NCBI GenBank assembly: GCA_947313855.1
Contig: CAMZNS010000009.1
Coordinates: forward strand, 1 to 60,443
DNA: 60,443 nucleotides
From: an uncultured Deferribacteraceae bacterium
GTDB lineage: Bacteria; Chrysiogenota; Deferribacteres; CAMZNJ01
Direction: 5' to 3'
In this document: positions 47,446 through 55,574 of the stretch, piece after piece
How positions within the stretch are numbered: position 1 is the stretch's first letter
Layout: each line of letters begins with the position of its first letter
The notes under the pieces: model-generated
Databases searched by the model: none
What the model was told of the DNA's origin: nothing
What the model saw: only the letters and a program-made list of their open reading frames with translations
Translations under genes and position numbers: made by a program

Positions 47446-47640
47446 ATGCCCATTGTAACAGTACATATGGCGGCGGAAAATAATACTGAAGAGCAGAAGA
47501 GGAAGCTTATCCACGATATTACGGAGGCTTTTGTCAAAAACCTTGGGAAACCAGCAGACGCAGTAACGATTATGCTCAATGAAGTCCCCTTGGAGAATAT
47601 TGGCAAAGGGTACAAAACACTGAAAGATATACGCGGATAA
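47446..47640 (+). CDS. 4-oxalocrotonate tautomerase family protein
   Basis: A 64-aa protein starting MPIVTVHMA; after Met removal the catalytic Pro-1 is exposed. The rest (EEQKRKLIHDITEAFVKNLGKPADAVTIMLNEVPLENIGKG) follows the family, with the usual place for the second catalytic Arg occupied by a Lys-rich helix. Tautomerases of this size act as hexamers on diverse keto-enol substrates. A strong AGGAGG precedes it, and an alcohol dehydrogenase gene follows after 48 nt. Confidence 0.88.
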   Translation: MPIVTVHMAAENNTEEQKRKLIHDITEAFVKNLGKPADAVTIMLNEVPLENIGKGYKTLKDIRG

Positions 47641-47688
47641 GAATTTTCACGCAATTAAACAGATCAAATTTAAAGAGGTTACAAACAC

Positions 47689-48849
47689 ATGTTGAATTTT
47701 AGATACAGAAACCCTGTGGAGATGGTATTCGGAGCGGACGCTATCACCAAACACCTGAAAGACCTTGTTGCACCATACAAATCGGTACTACTACTTTACG
47801 GTGGCGGTTCCATCAAGAAAAACGGCGTTTACGATGACGTGGTAAGCATCCTCGGCAAGCTGGACTGCAAAGTAACCGAATTCCCCGGCATCGAACCGAA
47901 CCCCCATTACGAAACATGCATGAAAGCTATGGAAGCGGTGCGAAACAACAACGTCGACCTGATTTTGGCAGTTGGTGGCGGCTCCGTGGTGGACGCATCC
48001 AAATTTATCGCCGCTGGGGCACACTACAAAGGGGCAGACCCATGGGACTTCGTCCTATCAGGCGAACCACAATCCAAAGGGGTGCACATCGGTGCTATAC
48101 TCACACTGCCAGCCACAGGATCGGAAATGAACGCAGGCTGTGTTATCAGTCGTGGTGAGCAAAAACTCGCCTACTTCTCACCAACGGGCTTCCCACAGTT
48201 CTCCATACTCGACCCCAAAACAACCTACACTCTACCCGAAAGACAGCTCCGTAACGGGCTGATGGACTCCTACATACACGTTTTAGAGCAGTACGCAACC
48301 ACGGTCAACCCTGCCGCAAAGGTGCACGACAGGAAAGCTGAGGGACTACTCCTAGTACTTCGCGAAATCGCCGACGACGTAATGAACAAAGGGAACGACT
48401 ACGACACAAGGGTAAACCTAATGTGGGCAGCAACAAACGCACTCGACGGCTCACTAATGACAGGAGTTGCACCCGACTGGGCAACACACCTTATCGGGCA
48501 CACAATCACTGCTATCTACGGACTCGACCACGCAATAACACTCGCAATCATACTGCCAGGGGTGTGGGAACATCAGCTCGAAAGCAAAAAAGAGAAGCTG
48601 AGCCAGTACCTCATCAGAGTGTTCCAAGAAGATACGGGCGATACCATGGAAAACGCAAAACTCGCCATCAAACGCACAGAGGAGTTTTTCCACTCACTAG
48701 GCGTAAAAACACGATTGGGCGATTACGGTATCGACGCAAGTATTTGCGACAAGATGGCACCACACTACGCCACTACGGGCACAGGACTAGGGGAGCATGG
48801 CAACATCATGGCAGACGACGTTGTTGCTATCCTCAAGAGCAGGCTGTAG
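47689..48849 (+). CDS. Iron-containing alcohol dehydrogenase, YqhD/BDH-like
   Basis: A 386-aa group III dehydrogenase that likely reduces aldehydes with NAD(P)H. The cofactor motif ILAVGGGSVVDASKFIA (about residues 91-107), the ATGSEMN motif, and metal ligands in HVLEQY-type and HLIGHTITAIYGLDHA segments are all visible. The start MLNFRYRNPVEMVFG matches butanol dehydrogenases. It may share a transcript with the tautomerase. A terminator follows at 48900. Confidence 0.9.
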   Translation: MLNFRYRNPVEMVFGADAITKHLKDLVAPYKSVLLLYGGGSIKKNGVYDDVVSILGKLDCKVTEFPGIEPNPHYETCMKAMEAVRNNNVDLILAVGGGSVVDASKFIAAGAHYKGADPWDFVLSGEPQSKGVHIGAILTLPATGSEMNAGCVISRGEQKLAYFSPTGFPQFSILDPKTTYTLPERQLRNGLMDSYIHVLEQYATTVNPAAKVHDRKAEGLLLVLREIADDVMNKGNDYDTRVNLMWAATNALDGSLMTGVAPDWATHLIGHTITAIYGLDHAITLAIILPGVWEHQLESKKEKLSQYLIRVFQEDTGDTMENAKLAIKRTEEFFHSLGVKTRLGDYGIDASICDKMAPHYATTGTGLGEHGNIMADDVVAILKSRL

Positions 48850-48899
48850 CACAATCGATTATTGTTGCACAGTAGGTTGCAGCAGGTTGCCGTAAGTTA

Positions 48900-48943
48900 G
48901 GGTAGGTGTCGCCTAGATTGGAAGGGTTGCACCTACCCTTTTT
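48900..48943 (+). terminator. Rho-independent terminator after alcohol dehydrogenase
   Basis: A perfect 9-bp stem GGGTAGGTG (48900-48908) and CACCTACCC (48930-48938), with a 21-nt loop, is followed directly by TTTTT. It lies 51 nt after the dehydrogenase stop. Confidence 0.85.
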
Positions 48944-48945
48944 GT

Positions 48946-49041
48946 GTGGTCATGGCTGTGCGTGGTCATGGCTGTGCGTGGTCATGGCTGTGCGTGGTCA
49001 TGGTCGTGCGTGGTCATGGTCGTGCGTGGTCATGGTCGTGC
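48946..49041. repeat. 16-nt tandem array before the terL stop
   Basis: Six exact-length copies of GTGGTCATGGCTGTGC, the last three with TCGTGC for CTGTGC, fill the space between the terminator and the end of terL. The unit is not a multiple of three and the array is outside any gene. Confidence 0.94.
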
Positions 49042-49046
49042 ACCAG

Positions 49047-50501
49047 CTACCAGCTACCGTCAGTATCGATGGGGGCAGAGCCGTTGCTCCAGCCTGCAGA
49101 CACCTCTTCATCCCCCCATTCATCCCACTGAGGCACATGTGAGAGTCCCATCTCCAGTGCGTACGCCAGTGCGTCTAAAATATCGTCGCCATTGTTTTTG
49201 CTAGTGGGATCAAACCGCAATGCCTCTTCTAGGACTAGTTTCGGCACCTGTTCGTAGAACAATAGGCGTCCCTCCTCCAACGCCTTCAGCAGGAACAGTT
49301 CAATCCGCAGGTTTTTGCCTCGTCCTGATGGTGTTAGCTCTACCAGTGGCACAAACACGGCACTGTTTAGCATGAGGTTTCGGAACATGTCGTAATAATG
49401 CCACGATGCTGTTGTGCGTTCGATACCGACCTGTATCGGTTTGTGGTTACGAATCATCTCCAGCAGTATGTTTTGTGATTGTGTTGCACTGTAGTGTCCC
49501 GCGGAGACGTCTAGCATGTGAGCGGTGTTCCCTTTGTCCACGCCTATGACTACGATGGCTGTCCGGTCGTTTTTGGCGGCACTAGCACCATCTTTGAGAG
49601 CGATATCCACGGCGATATATTTGGTGAGTTCGTCAAGTTGTACCCCTTTGCTAATTTTAAACATGTCCACGGCAAAGAGTGTTCCGTCGGGTATGCTCCA
49701 GTCTCCGTTTAGCATTGCGTTACGCACCTTGAGGGGTAGTTTTTCCAAGTTGCGAACATACTCTTCGATGTTGATGTGTGGGTTGTCGTAGACCATGGAC
49801 GGTATGTATAATTTGTCTGTGTGGCTTGTGGTGTTAGTGTTAGTGTTAGTGTTAGTGTGAGTGTTAGTGTGAGTGTGCACGGCTAGTTTTTTCAGTTGTT
49901 CCAGGGTTAGGATTTTTGCAACACCGTGCCCGTTGTTGTCGTTGTTGTCATGTTCGTCGGTGCTTGTGATAAACCTGTCTTTTACCCATGCTTTGTACGG
50001 TACGGGGTTTGCAGTTGCTCTCATTAGGTTTGGGTATCCGGTGGTGTTCCTCAGTCGTGAGAATAGGAAGAGGTATTCGTCTTCGTAGAAGTGTGTGAGT
50101 TCGTCGAAAGCGACGTACGAGAATTCTGCTCCTTGGTATCGATAGACATGGTTTGCGTTCCCTAGGTATCCGAGGTGTATGACGGTTTTGTTGGTTAGTG
50201 TAACTTGTCCTTGAGTTTTGTTGTAGTTGTAGAGTGTGTTTGGGTAGAACTGCAATATTTTTCGTGTGATAGAGCTTTCGAGTTCCCCTTTAGTTCGTCT
50301 AACTAGTAGCATGTTTGCGTGTGGGTATTGTAGTCCGTATTTGAGTGCGTCCATGACCAACGCCATGGATTTTCCACCACCGGCGGCTCCACCGTAGAGT
50401 ACTTCTGGAACGACGAGTTCTTGTGTGTGGTGGAAGATTGCTTGTTTTTGTGTTGGTGTATAAAATTCCGATGAGTATAGCTGTAAATCGTTAGTTTTCA
50501 T
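49047..50501 (-). CDS. Phage terminase large subunit
   Basis: The DNA-packaging motor of tailed phages, 484 aa. ATPase domain: Walker A GGAAGGGKS (residues 37-45), Walker B YVAFDE (129-134) and coupling motif RATANP (about 155). Nuclease domain: YIAVDIALKDG near residue 295 and DDILDALAYALEMG near 447. All parts needed for packaging look intact. Residues about 208-224 are Asn-Thr/His-Thr repeats from a 6-nt array between the two domains. It lies 43 nt after a probable small subunit and 19 kb from the capsid cluster. Confidence 0.92.
   Translation of the reverse strand: MKTNDLQLYSSEFYTPTQKQAIFHHTQELVVPEVLYGGAAGGGKSMALVMDALKYGLQYPHANMLLVRRTKGELESSITRKILQFYPNTLYNYNKTQGQVTLTNKTVIHLGYLGNANHVYRYQGAEFSYVAFDELTHFYEDEYLFLFSRLRNTTGYPNLMRATANPVPYKAWVKDRFITSTDEHDNNDNNGHGVAKILTLEQLKKLAVHTHTNTHTNTNTNTNTTSHTDKLYIPSMVYDNPHINIEEYVRNLEKLPLKVRNAMLNGDWSIPDGTLFAVDMFKISKGVQLDELTKYIAVDIALKDGASAAKNDRTAIVVIGVDKGNTAHMLDVSAGHYSATQSQNILLEMIRNHKPIQVGIERTTASWHYYDMFRNLMLNSAVFVPLVELTPSGRGKNLRIELFLLKALEEGRLLFYEQVPKLVLEEALRFDPTSKNNGDDILDALAYALEMGLSHVPQWDEWGDEEVSAGWSNGSAPIDTDGSW
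49831..49877. repeat. 6-nt tandem array inside terL
   Basis: Seven to eight hexamers of GTGTTA/GTGTGA encode Asn-Thr and His-Thr pairs on the minus strand, at the linker between the ATPase and nuclease domains. Confidence 0.9.
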
Positions 50502-50544
50502 TGTTATCCATATATTTCTAGTAAGGGTGTTGCGTGTTTGCGTT

Positions 50545-50868
50545 TTAGTATTCTAAGTGTACTACAACAGCAGAGTTTTCGTTGTTTCCCTTTTTGGTGG
50601 TGTAGTATCGGTTTAGTATAAATTCGCCCACACTTTTGGGAATTTTGCCTTTGGTCATGAAGCTGATGATTTTGGCTTCGTCCATGGCTTTTATCTCTGC
50701 AATACGTGGTTGGAGTTCGGGGTATTTGTTTTCGATGTCGTCAAGAGTTGATTTTGCGAGTCCTCTAGTTAGTAGGTATTGCGGTATGAAGATGTCTTCC
50801 CCTTTGAGTATCCAAGTTTTGGTATCGTTTATTAGGGCTGATGCTTTTGTGTAAGTGATAGGTTTCAT
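50545..50868 (-). CDS. Probable terminase small subunit
   Basis: A 107-aa protein directly upstream of terL. Its middle, DIENKYPELQPRIAEIKAMDEAKIISFMTKGKIPKSVGEFILNRYY, has the spacing of small terminase subunits where a helical oligomerisation region is followed by an F-x-L-x-NR stretch. The small subunit recognises viral DNA and presents it to TerL. No HTH is obvious in the N-terminus, so this rests on context plus weak pattern. Confidence 0.6.
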   Translation of the reverse strand: MKPITYTKASALINDTKTWILKGEDIFIPQYLLTRGLAKSTLDDIENKYPELQPRIAEIKAMDEAKIISFMTKGKIPKSVGEFILNRYYTTKKGNNENSAVVVHLEY

Positions 50869-50898
50869 AGTGTATCTCCCCGTGTGTTTGTTTGTGTT

Positions 50899-51084
50899 TT
50901 AGGAGCACTGCTCTAGGGCGATTAGTAGTTGACGTGGGTCGACGTCACAGCTATCGGCAACGTACCTTAGTTTTGTGAAAAAGTCGATTGCGTCTTCCGT
51001 CATCATTTCGATACCTTGGTTTATCAGCCCTTCGTTTGTTAGAGTATCGTCGTAGGATTCGGTATGTTTGTGGTATGTTTGCAT
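50899..51084 (-). CDS. Hypothetical small protein upstream of terminase (61 aa)
   Basis: A short acidic frame with an AAAGGAGG ribosome binding site and only 30 nt to the next gene. No family recognised. Its first position in the terminase unit suggests cotranscription. Direct repeats of an 11-nt unit (CATGAGTTTGT, about 51118-51150) lie upstream. Confidence 0.5.
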   Translation of the reverse strand: MQTYHKHTESYDDTLTNEGLINQGIEMMTEDAIDFFTKLRYVADSCDVDPRQLLIALEQCS

Positions 51085-51196
51085 AGTTGTCCTCCTTTTG
51101 GGTTAGTTTTGAGTTTGCCATGAGTTTGTCATGAGTTTGTCATGAGTTTGCAAAAGGTGTGTGAGTAGGTTTTCTGTTTATCGAGTAATTAAACTC

Positions 51197-51225
51197 TTGA
51201 CATCTGTTCTAGTCTAGCGTAGTAT
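51197..51225 (+). promoter_or_regulatory. Promoter of tRNA-Pro
   Basis: A perfect -35 TTGACA (51197-51202) and -10 TAGTAT (51220-51225) are separated by 17 nt, placing the start about three to five nt before the tRNA. Confidence 0.8.
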
Positions 51226-51234
51226 TGTTTTCTG

Positions 51235-51308
51235 CGGGGAGTAGCGCAGCTTGGTAGCGCACCTGTTTTGGGAACAGGTGGTCGCAGGTTCAAATCCTGT
51301 CTCCCCGA
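51235..51308 (+). tRNA. tRNA-Pro (anticodon TGG)
   Basis: A complete cloverleaf: acceptor stem CGGGGAG/CTCCCCG, D arm with GCGC...GCGC, anticodon stem CCTGT/ACAGG with loop TTTGGGA (anticodon TGG), and T arm with GGTTCAAATCC. The discriminator base is A and CCA is not encoded. It stands alone next to the phage terminase genes. Confidence 0.95.
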
Positions 51309-51523
51309 TAGTTTTCCCCCCTCCACGACTATCCCCCCGATAGTTTCCCCCCCGCCACGATTATCATCCTGCCACGATTATCCCCCTGCCACGACATGTC
51401 GGCATGTCTAGTATCTATTTTGCCGTCCCCGTTCCAGCCCGTATCAATACCTTTTGCAGTTACTTCTTTGGCAGTGGCGATTATACTCATAGTGGCGTCC
51501 AGATCTAGCTACAGTTATGACCA

Positions 51524-51562
51524 CCGTTACCCCGTTACCCCGTTACCCCGTTACCCCGTTAT
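51524..51562. repeat. 8-nt CCCCGTTA tandem repeat
   Basis: About four and a half copies of CCGTTACC in direct tandem, telomere-like in look but internal and far too short for such a role. Confidence 0.88.
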
Positions 51563-51576
51563 TTTATCTCGAACGC

Positions 51577-51612
51577 AAAAAAGCCCCCAAGGTGTTCTTG
51601 AGGGCTTTGTTA
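51577..51612 (-). terminator. Rho-independent terminator of nagB
   Basis: Read on the minus strand, AAAGCCCTCAAG pairs with CTTGGGGGCTTT across a 5-nt loop (12 bp with one G-U pair) and is followed by a T run. It lies about 30 nt after the nagB stop. Confidence 0.88.
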
Positions 51613-51640
51613 GGTGTTAAAGACTTGTGTTTGCTGTATT

Positions 51641-52378
51641 TTAGAGTTTTGCGTTTGCTTCCTGATCTAGGAATAGTTCACAGTTGTCATGTTTTTGCAG
51701 TACTGTTGCGGGGATTGTGTTTGTTGGTTTGGTGTTTACAACGTGGGCAACGATGTCTGCTTTCCCCGATCCGAATGCGGCACAGATAATGAGTTTGCTT
51801 TTGAGTATTTGTTGTATAGTCATGGTGATAGCCTTTGCGGGCACGTCTTCCATGGATTTGTACCATCCTTGTGAGAATTGTTGTTCTTTGGTAACGTTGT
51901 CTAGTTCAACGACCATGTATGCTTCGGTTGTGTTGAAGTCTGCTGGTGGTTCGTTAAATCCTAGGTGTCCGTTGTTACCTATGCCTGCGAATGTGAGGTC
52001 GATTGTTTTGTTTTGTATAAGTTTTCCGAGTCGTTCCACTTCGTCTTCGGGGTTGTTTAGTCCCTCCACATAGTGGAATGCTTTTAGGTTGGTTACTTTG
52101 TTTGCGAAGTATTCTTTGAGGTATCGTTTGAAGCTTCCTTTGTTTGATTCGTCGATGCCGACGTATTCGTCAAGGTGGAAGCAAGTTACTTTGTCCCATT
52201 GGATGTTATTTTGTGGTTGAGCTAGTTTGTCGAGTATATCGATGTAGGTCATTCCTGTTGCTAGTACGACAGTTGCTTCTCCCCGTTGTTTGATAGCGTG
52301 TTTGATGGTTTGTGTTGCTTTGTTGACGATACTGTCCATGCTTTGTTCTTTTGTTTTGCTGATATTGAGTTTTATCAT
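51641..52378 (-). CDS. nagB: Glucosamine-6-phosphate deaminase
   Basis: NagB converts GlcN-6-P to Fru-6-P and ammonia. The 245-aa protein shows ATGMTYIDI (phosphate loop), FHLDEYVGI with the catalytic Asp, and GIGNNGHLGFNEP with the catalytic His. Length is normal. It is a single gene with its own terminator. It could balance GlcN supply for GlmU (19.8 kb) or use imported amino sugars; an EIIC-like membrane protein is at 57.5 kb. Confidence 0.93.
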   Translation of the reverse strand: MIKLNISKTKEQSMDSIVNKATQTIKHAIKQRGEATVVLATGMTYIDILDKLAQPQNNIQWDKVTCFHLDEYVGIDESNKGSFKRYLKEYFANKVTNLKAFHYVEGLNNPEDEVERLGKLIQNKTIDLTFAGIGNNGHLGFNEPPADFNTTEAYMVVELDNVTKEQQFSQGWYKSMEDVPAKAITMTIQQILKSKLIICAAFGSGKADIVAHVVNTKPTNTIPATVLQKHDNCELFLDQEANAKL

Positions 52379-52603
52379 TAAGGTTTATCTCCTTTGTTTT
52401 TGTTGGCAGGTGTGTCTTTTGATTGTATAACTTCTTGGTGTAGAAGTAAACTATTAAACTGTTTCGTGGTGTTCTTCGGATTTTTTGTTTGTATTTTTTG
52501 CTCTGTTTTACGTTCTTTCCACGGCATGTTTTTTGCTTAGAGATGCATTAGTAATAACAGTAGTGCTGACGTTGTTGTTGGTATTCGGAGTTGGGTATAG
52601 TTT

Positions 52604-53041
52604 ATGAAAGAGGTGAAGATTTTTCGAAACAGGTTGGGTGCAGAGCGGTCTCGCAACACGTTAATGCGTCACAATATCCCTTGCACCATCCTGCAGTTAA
52701 AGAGCCTTCGTGTTAGCGGTTCGTCTGATAGCTTTCGTGGTGGTGAATTTAGTGAGACGGTGACAGTTACCCGCTACTCTTTGAACGTTCCCGACGATCT
52801 TTATGAAGAGAGTGTGTGGGTGATTCGTGATGTGGGTACGTCGTTGCCTTTGGTTGAGTATATGTTCCCCATGGTTAAACGGATTCGCCGTAGTCGTTAC
52901 CTTCGTAGTCACGAGAAGAGTATTCCGTTGGATAATCACCATGAGCATGAGAGTTTTGTGGAGGGTGGATTGGGCGTTCAGCCGTCAGATAGTCCGTTAG
53001 CGGAGTCCATGGGTGGCACGGAGCTCCGTATTGGTGAGTAG
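52604..53041 (+). CDS. Hypothetical protein, possible DUF2007-like domain
   Basis: The first 70 residues (KIFRNRLGAERSRNTLMRHNIPCTILQ, then a Tyr-x-LNVPDDLYEESVWVI end) look like the small ferredoxin-like DUF2007 fold seen in putative signal-transducing proteins. The C-terminal 50 residues are low complexity. No membrane segment. No operon partner. The ribosome binding site is not clear. Confidence 0.5.
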   Translation: MKEVKIFRNRLGAERSRNTLMRHNIPCTILQLKSLRVSGSSDSFRGGEFSETVTVTRYSLNVPDDLYEESVWVIRDVGTSLPLVEYMFPMVKRIRRSRYLRSHEKSIPLDNHHEHESFVEGGLGVQPSDSPLAESMGGTELRIGE

Positions 53042-53127
53042 TTATCGTCTGTTGCCGAATTGCGTCGAAGGGTTTCCGAGCCGGCATCGCTGAGTTGCGT
53101 CGAAGAGTCACTATGTTTTTACGTTGT

Positions 53128-53179
53128 GTCATGGTGTTGCGTCATGGTGTTGTGTCATGGTGTTGCGTCATGGTGTTGT
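53128..53179. repeat. 13-nt tandem repeat (26-nt dimer)
   Basis: Four exact units of GTCATGGTGTTGC/T, alternating C and T at the last base, so that the true repeat is a 26-nt dimer. Confidence 0.92.
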
Positions 53180-53302
53180 GGGTGCCTTATTTGCGTTAAA
53201 AATAGGTGTCACTATGGAAAAAACTTTAAAATGATTGAAAAACCTTATTAATAGTGTTAAAATTAGTGGTATTTGTTGTACGCTAGCAGTGTGTACGGTT
53301 GT

Positions 53303-53432
53303 GAGCCATGTACGGCAAGCGGCACACGTGGAGCCATGTACGGCAAGCGGCACACGTCGAGCCATGTACGTCAAGCGGCACACGTGGAGCCATGTACGGC
53401 AAGCGGCACACGTGGAGCCATGTACGTCAAGC
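53303..53432. repeat. 28-nt tandem array before parA
   Basis: About 4.6 copies of a 28-nt unit starting GAGCCATGTACGGCAAGCGG with very few changes. Units are contiguous, with no spacers. Confidence 0.93.
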
Positions 53433-53509
53433 CGTTCATCGCGGGGACGGCTGCCCCACAGAGTTAAGCACAATAGTATTATATTTATCGAGTGAAGGTA
53501 TTTGTTTTT

Positions 53510-54280
53510 ATGAGTAAAATTATATCCATTGTAAACCAGAAGGGTGGTGTGGGCAAAACCACCACCGCCATTAATCTAAGTTATTCGCTAGCTAAGTTGG
53601 GGAAGAAGGTTCTCTTGGTGGATCTAGATCCGCAGAGCAATGCCAGTAGCGGTTTGGGGTTTGATGGCTCCGACGATACTAGGGATACGATCTACGACGT
53701 TATTGCCAGCGGTGTTTCTGCTGAAGATGTTCGTGTTCCTTTGGTTCATGGCGGTCATACTGTTGATCTGCTCCCATCGAGCACGAACCTTTCAGCTGCT
53801 GAGGTGGAGATAGTGAATGAGGAGGATCGTTCCCGTCGCCTCAAAAACGCTTTAAGTGCAGTGGAGTCTGATTACGATGTTGTTCTTATCGATTGTCCCC
53901 CCTCCTTGGGTTTGCTCACTGTTAATGCTCTGACCGCATCCCATTCGGTTCTTATTCCGCTTCAGTGTGAGTATTTTGCATTAGAGGGTTTGGGTCAACT
54001 TCTTCGTACCGTCCAGTATATTCGTCAAGATCTCAATCCCGATCTTGCCCTTGAGGGTATTTTACTGACTATGTACGACAAGCGTAATCGCATTTGCAAC
54101 GAGGTGAAGGATCAGGTTCTTGGTCATTTTGGCGATGATGTCTTCAAGACGATAATCAAGCGTAACGTACGTCTTGCAGAGGCTCCGAGTCACAGTATCC
54201 CCATCGACGTTTACGATCCGGGTTCCCATGGTGCCAACGATTACCGTTCCCTTGCCAGCGAGTTTGCCACTCGAATATAA
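53510..54280 (+). CDS. parA: Chromosome partitioning ATPase ParA (Soj)
   Basis: The 256-aa protein starts MSKIISIVNQKGGVGKTTTAINLS with the deviant Walker A (KGGVGKTT) and has VLLVDLDPQSNASSGLG and VVLIDCPPSLGLLTVNALTAS. It drives segregation of the ParB-parS complex over the nucleoid. I choose the ATG at 53510 over the GTG 18 nt upstream because GAAGG lies between them. ParB follows after 75 nt. Confidence 0.95.
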   Translation: MSKIISIVNQKGGVGKTTTAINLSYSLAKLGKKVLLVDLDPQSNASSGLGFDGSDDTRDTIYDVIASGVSAEDVRVPLVHGGHTVDLLPSSTNLSAAEVEIVNEEDRSRRLKNALSAVESDYDVVLIDCPPSLGLLTVNALTASHSVLIPLQCEYFALEGLGQLLRTVQYIRQDLNPDLALEGILLTMYDKRNRICNEVKDQVLGHFGDDVFKTIIKRNVRLAEAPSHSIPIDVYDPGSHGANDYRSLASEFATRI

Positions 54281-54355
54281 CTTGACTAAAGTTGTTTGTG
54301 GGTTTATTTGTTTATGAGTTTAGATATTTTAAAATGGTGTAATTAGGTTGAGAGT

Positions 54356-55519
54356 ATGAAAAAGCAGTCTTTAGGGCGAGGTTTGGATTCCCTTATTCCG
54401 GGAGCCTCTGGTGTAAATACTAATATTAAGTCTTCCTCGTCTACGTCCCCTGCTAGTGTTGATGGGTTGGTATTGCAGAGCCTGCCCATCAGGAATATCA
54501 GACCTAATTCCGATCAGCCACGCAAGATTTTCAGTACTGAGTCTATCGAGGAGCTTGCGGATTCCATTAGTTCACGCGGATTGCTTCAGCCCATTGTTGT
54601 TACCCCCGATTCGTCTCGTAGGGGTCGATACATAATAATTGCTGGCGAGCGTCGTTACCGTGCTTGTAAGCACCTTGGCAAAACCGATATTCATGCCATC
54701 GTCAAGGATGGTGTTAGCGAGAGTGATCACCTTGAGCTCGCACTAATCGAGAACATCCAACGCAACGATCTTACCCCCCTCGAGGTGGCGTCTGCTTATG
54801 CTAACCTCATGGAGAAGTTTTCCTACACCCAAGCTGAGGTTGCGACTATTGTTGGCAAGAACCGCTCCTCCGTTGCCAACACTTTACGGTTACTAAACCT
54901 TCCTGCTTCCGTTCAATCCGCCCTTTCCGCGGGCAAAATTACGACAGGTCATGCACGATGTATTCTGTCCATGGAGAGCGATGGGGACAAGGAAGCGATT
55001 TTGAAGATAATCCTCGAAGATGGTTCGTCTGTTCGGGCTACTGAGAGTCTTGTGGCTCAGATGAAGAGTGGTGCCCTCAACTTGGGCAAAACGAAAACTG
55101 TTGCTAGTGTTGCCAACGCCATTAGAACCATATCCGACAGCATCATCCACCACAAGGATGGCGGTACGTTGGGTGACACCTCTTCGCCTCAAAGTAGCGG
55201 TGGCGGTGGTGTTGGTGTTGGCGATGGCGGTGGCGGTGGCGGTGGCGGTAGGTTGGGTGACACCTCTTCGCCTCAAAGTAGCGTTAGCGGTGGCGGTGGT
55301 GTTGGCGATGGCGATGGTGGTGGCGGTACGTTGGGCAACACCTCTTCGCCTCAAAGTAGCGTTAGCGTTAGCGACTACGATAGCGTCATACGCGATATTG
55401 AGGTGCGTATGGGGTGCAAGGCGAGTATTATTTCACGCAAGAAGGGTGGTGTTGTTCAGCTGAAATATCTGGACAATGACGACCTTGTCCGTATTATCGA
55501 CAAACTAACAGATAAGTAA
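54356..55519 (+). CDS. parB: Chromosome partitioning protein ParB (Spo0J)
   Basis: ParB is a CTPase clamp that loads at parS. The N-terminal domain shows IRPNSDQPRKIF, IAGERRYRACKHLG (CTP-binding GERRxRA region) and LIENIQRNDLTPLEVASAY; an HTH follows (YTQAEVATIVGKNRSSVANTLRLLNLP). Between it and the C-terminal dimerisation domain (IRDIEVRMGCKASI...) is a 65-residue Gly/Val/Ser/Asp-rich insert from repeats. The product is 387 aa versus about 290 normally. Confidence 0.94.
   Translation: MKKQSLGRGLDSLIPGASGVNTNIKSSSSTSPASVDGLVLQSLPIRNIRPNSDQPRKIFSTESIEELADSISSRGLLQPIVVTPDSSRRGRYIIIAGERRYRACKHLGKTDIHAIVKDGVSESDHLELALIENIQRNDLTPLEVASAYANLMEKFSYTQAEVATIVGKNRSSVANTLRLLNLPASVQSALSAGKITTGHARCILSMESDGDKEAILKIILEDGSSVRATESLVAQMKSGALNLGKTKTVASVANAIRTISDSIIHHKDGGTLGDTSSPQSSGGGGVGVGDGGGGGGGGRLGDTSSPQSSVSGGGGVGDGDGGGGTLGNTSSPQSSVSVSDYDSVIRDIEVRMGCKASIISRKKGGVVQLKYLDNDDLVRIIDKLTDK
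55160..55371. repeat. In-frame repeat cluster inside parB
   Basis: Three copies of a 29-nt block starting GGGTGACACCTCTTCGCC lie at 55171, 55255 and 55333, separated by GGCGGT/GGTGGC-type 6- and 9-nt repeats. The periods are 84 and 78 nt, both multiples of three. Confidence 0.9.
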
Positions 55520-55574
55520 AACAGATGTATAATTTTCGGTGGCAGGTCTGCTGGATGTATTTAGGAGTCTAGAA

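Larger units (their letters stand above)
51309..51640. other. tRNA-Pro to nagB intergenic region
   Basis: Contains partial direct repeats of a CCACGATTATC-type unit (about 51315-51393), an 8-nt CCCCGTTA array (about 51524-51562) and the nagB terminator. No gene is supported. Confidence 0.6.
53042..53509. other. Repeat-rich region before parA
   Basis: These 468 nt contain two tandem arrays (13-nt and 28-nt units, given separately) and an AT-rich tract between them. I see no gene; frames across the arrays encode only repeats. Confidence 0.65.

Noticed and set aside
48946-49204. Overlapping plus-strand frames of 61-86 aa over the 16-nt array
   Set aside because: Period 16 produces the same peptides in all frames; the sequence beyond the array is antisense to terL.
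49047-51308. Terminase cluster as a separate prophage integrated at tRNA-Pro
   Set aside because: No integrase and no second copy of the tRNA 3' end are visible, and the cluster has only packaging genes. Proximity to the tRNA alone is not enough.
51524-51562. Telomere-like CCCCGTTA repeat
   Set aside because: Under five copies, internal in the sequence, and one of many short arrays here; nothing else points to a chromosome end.
53303-53432. CRISPR-like look of the 28-nt repeats before parA
   Set aside because: Units are contiguous with no spacers between them, and no cas genes are present. It is a plain tandem repeat.
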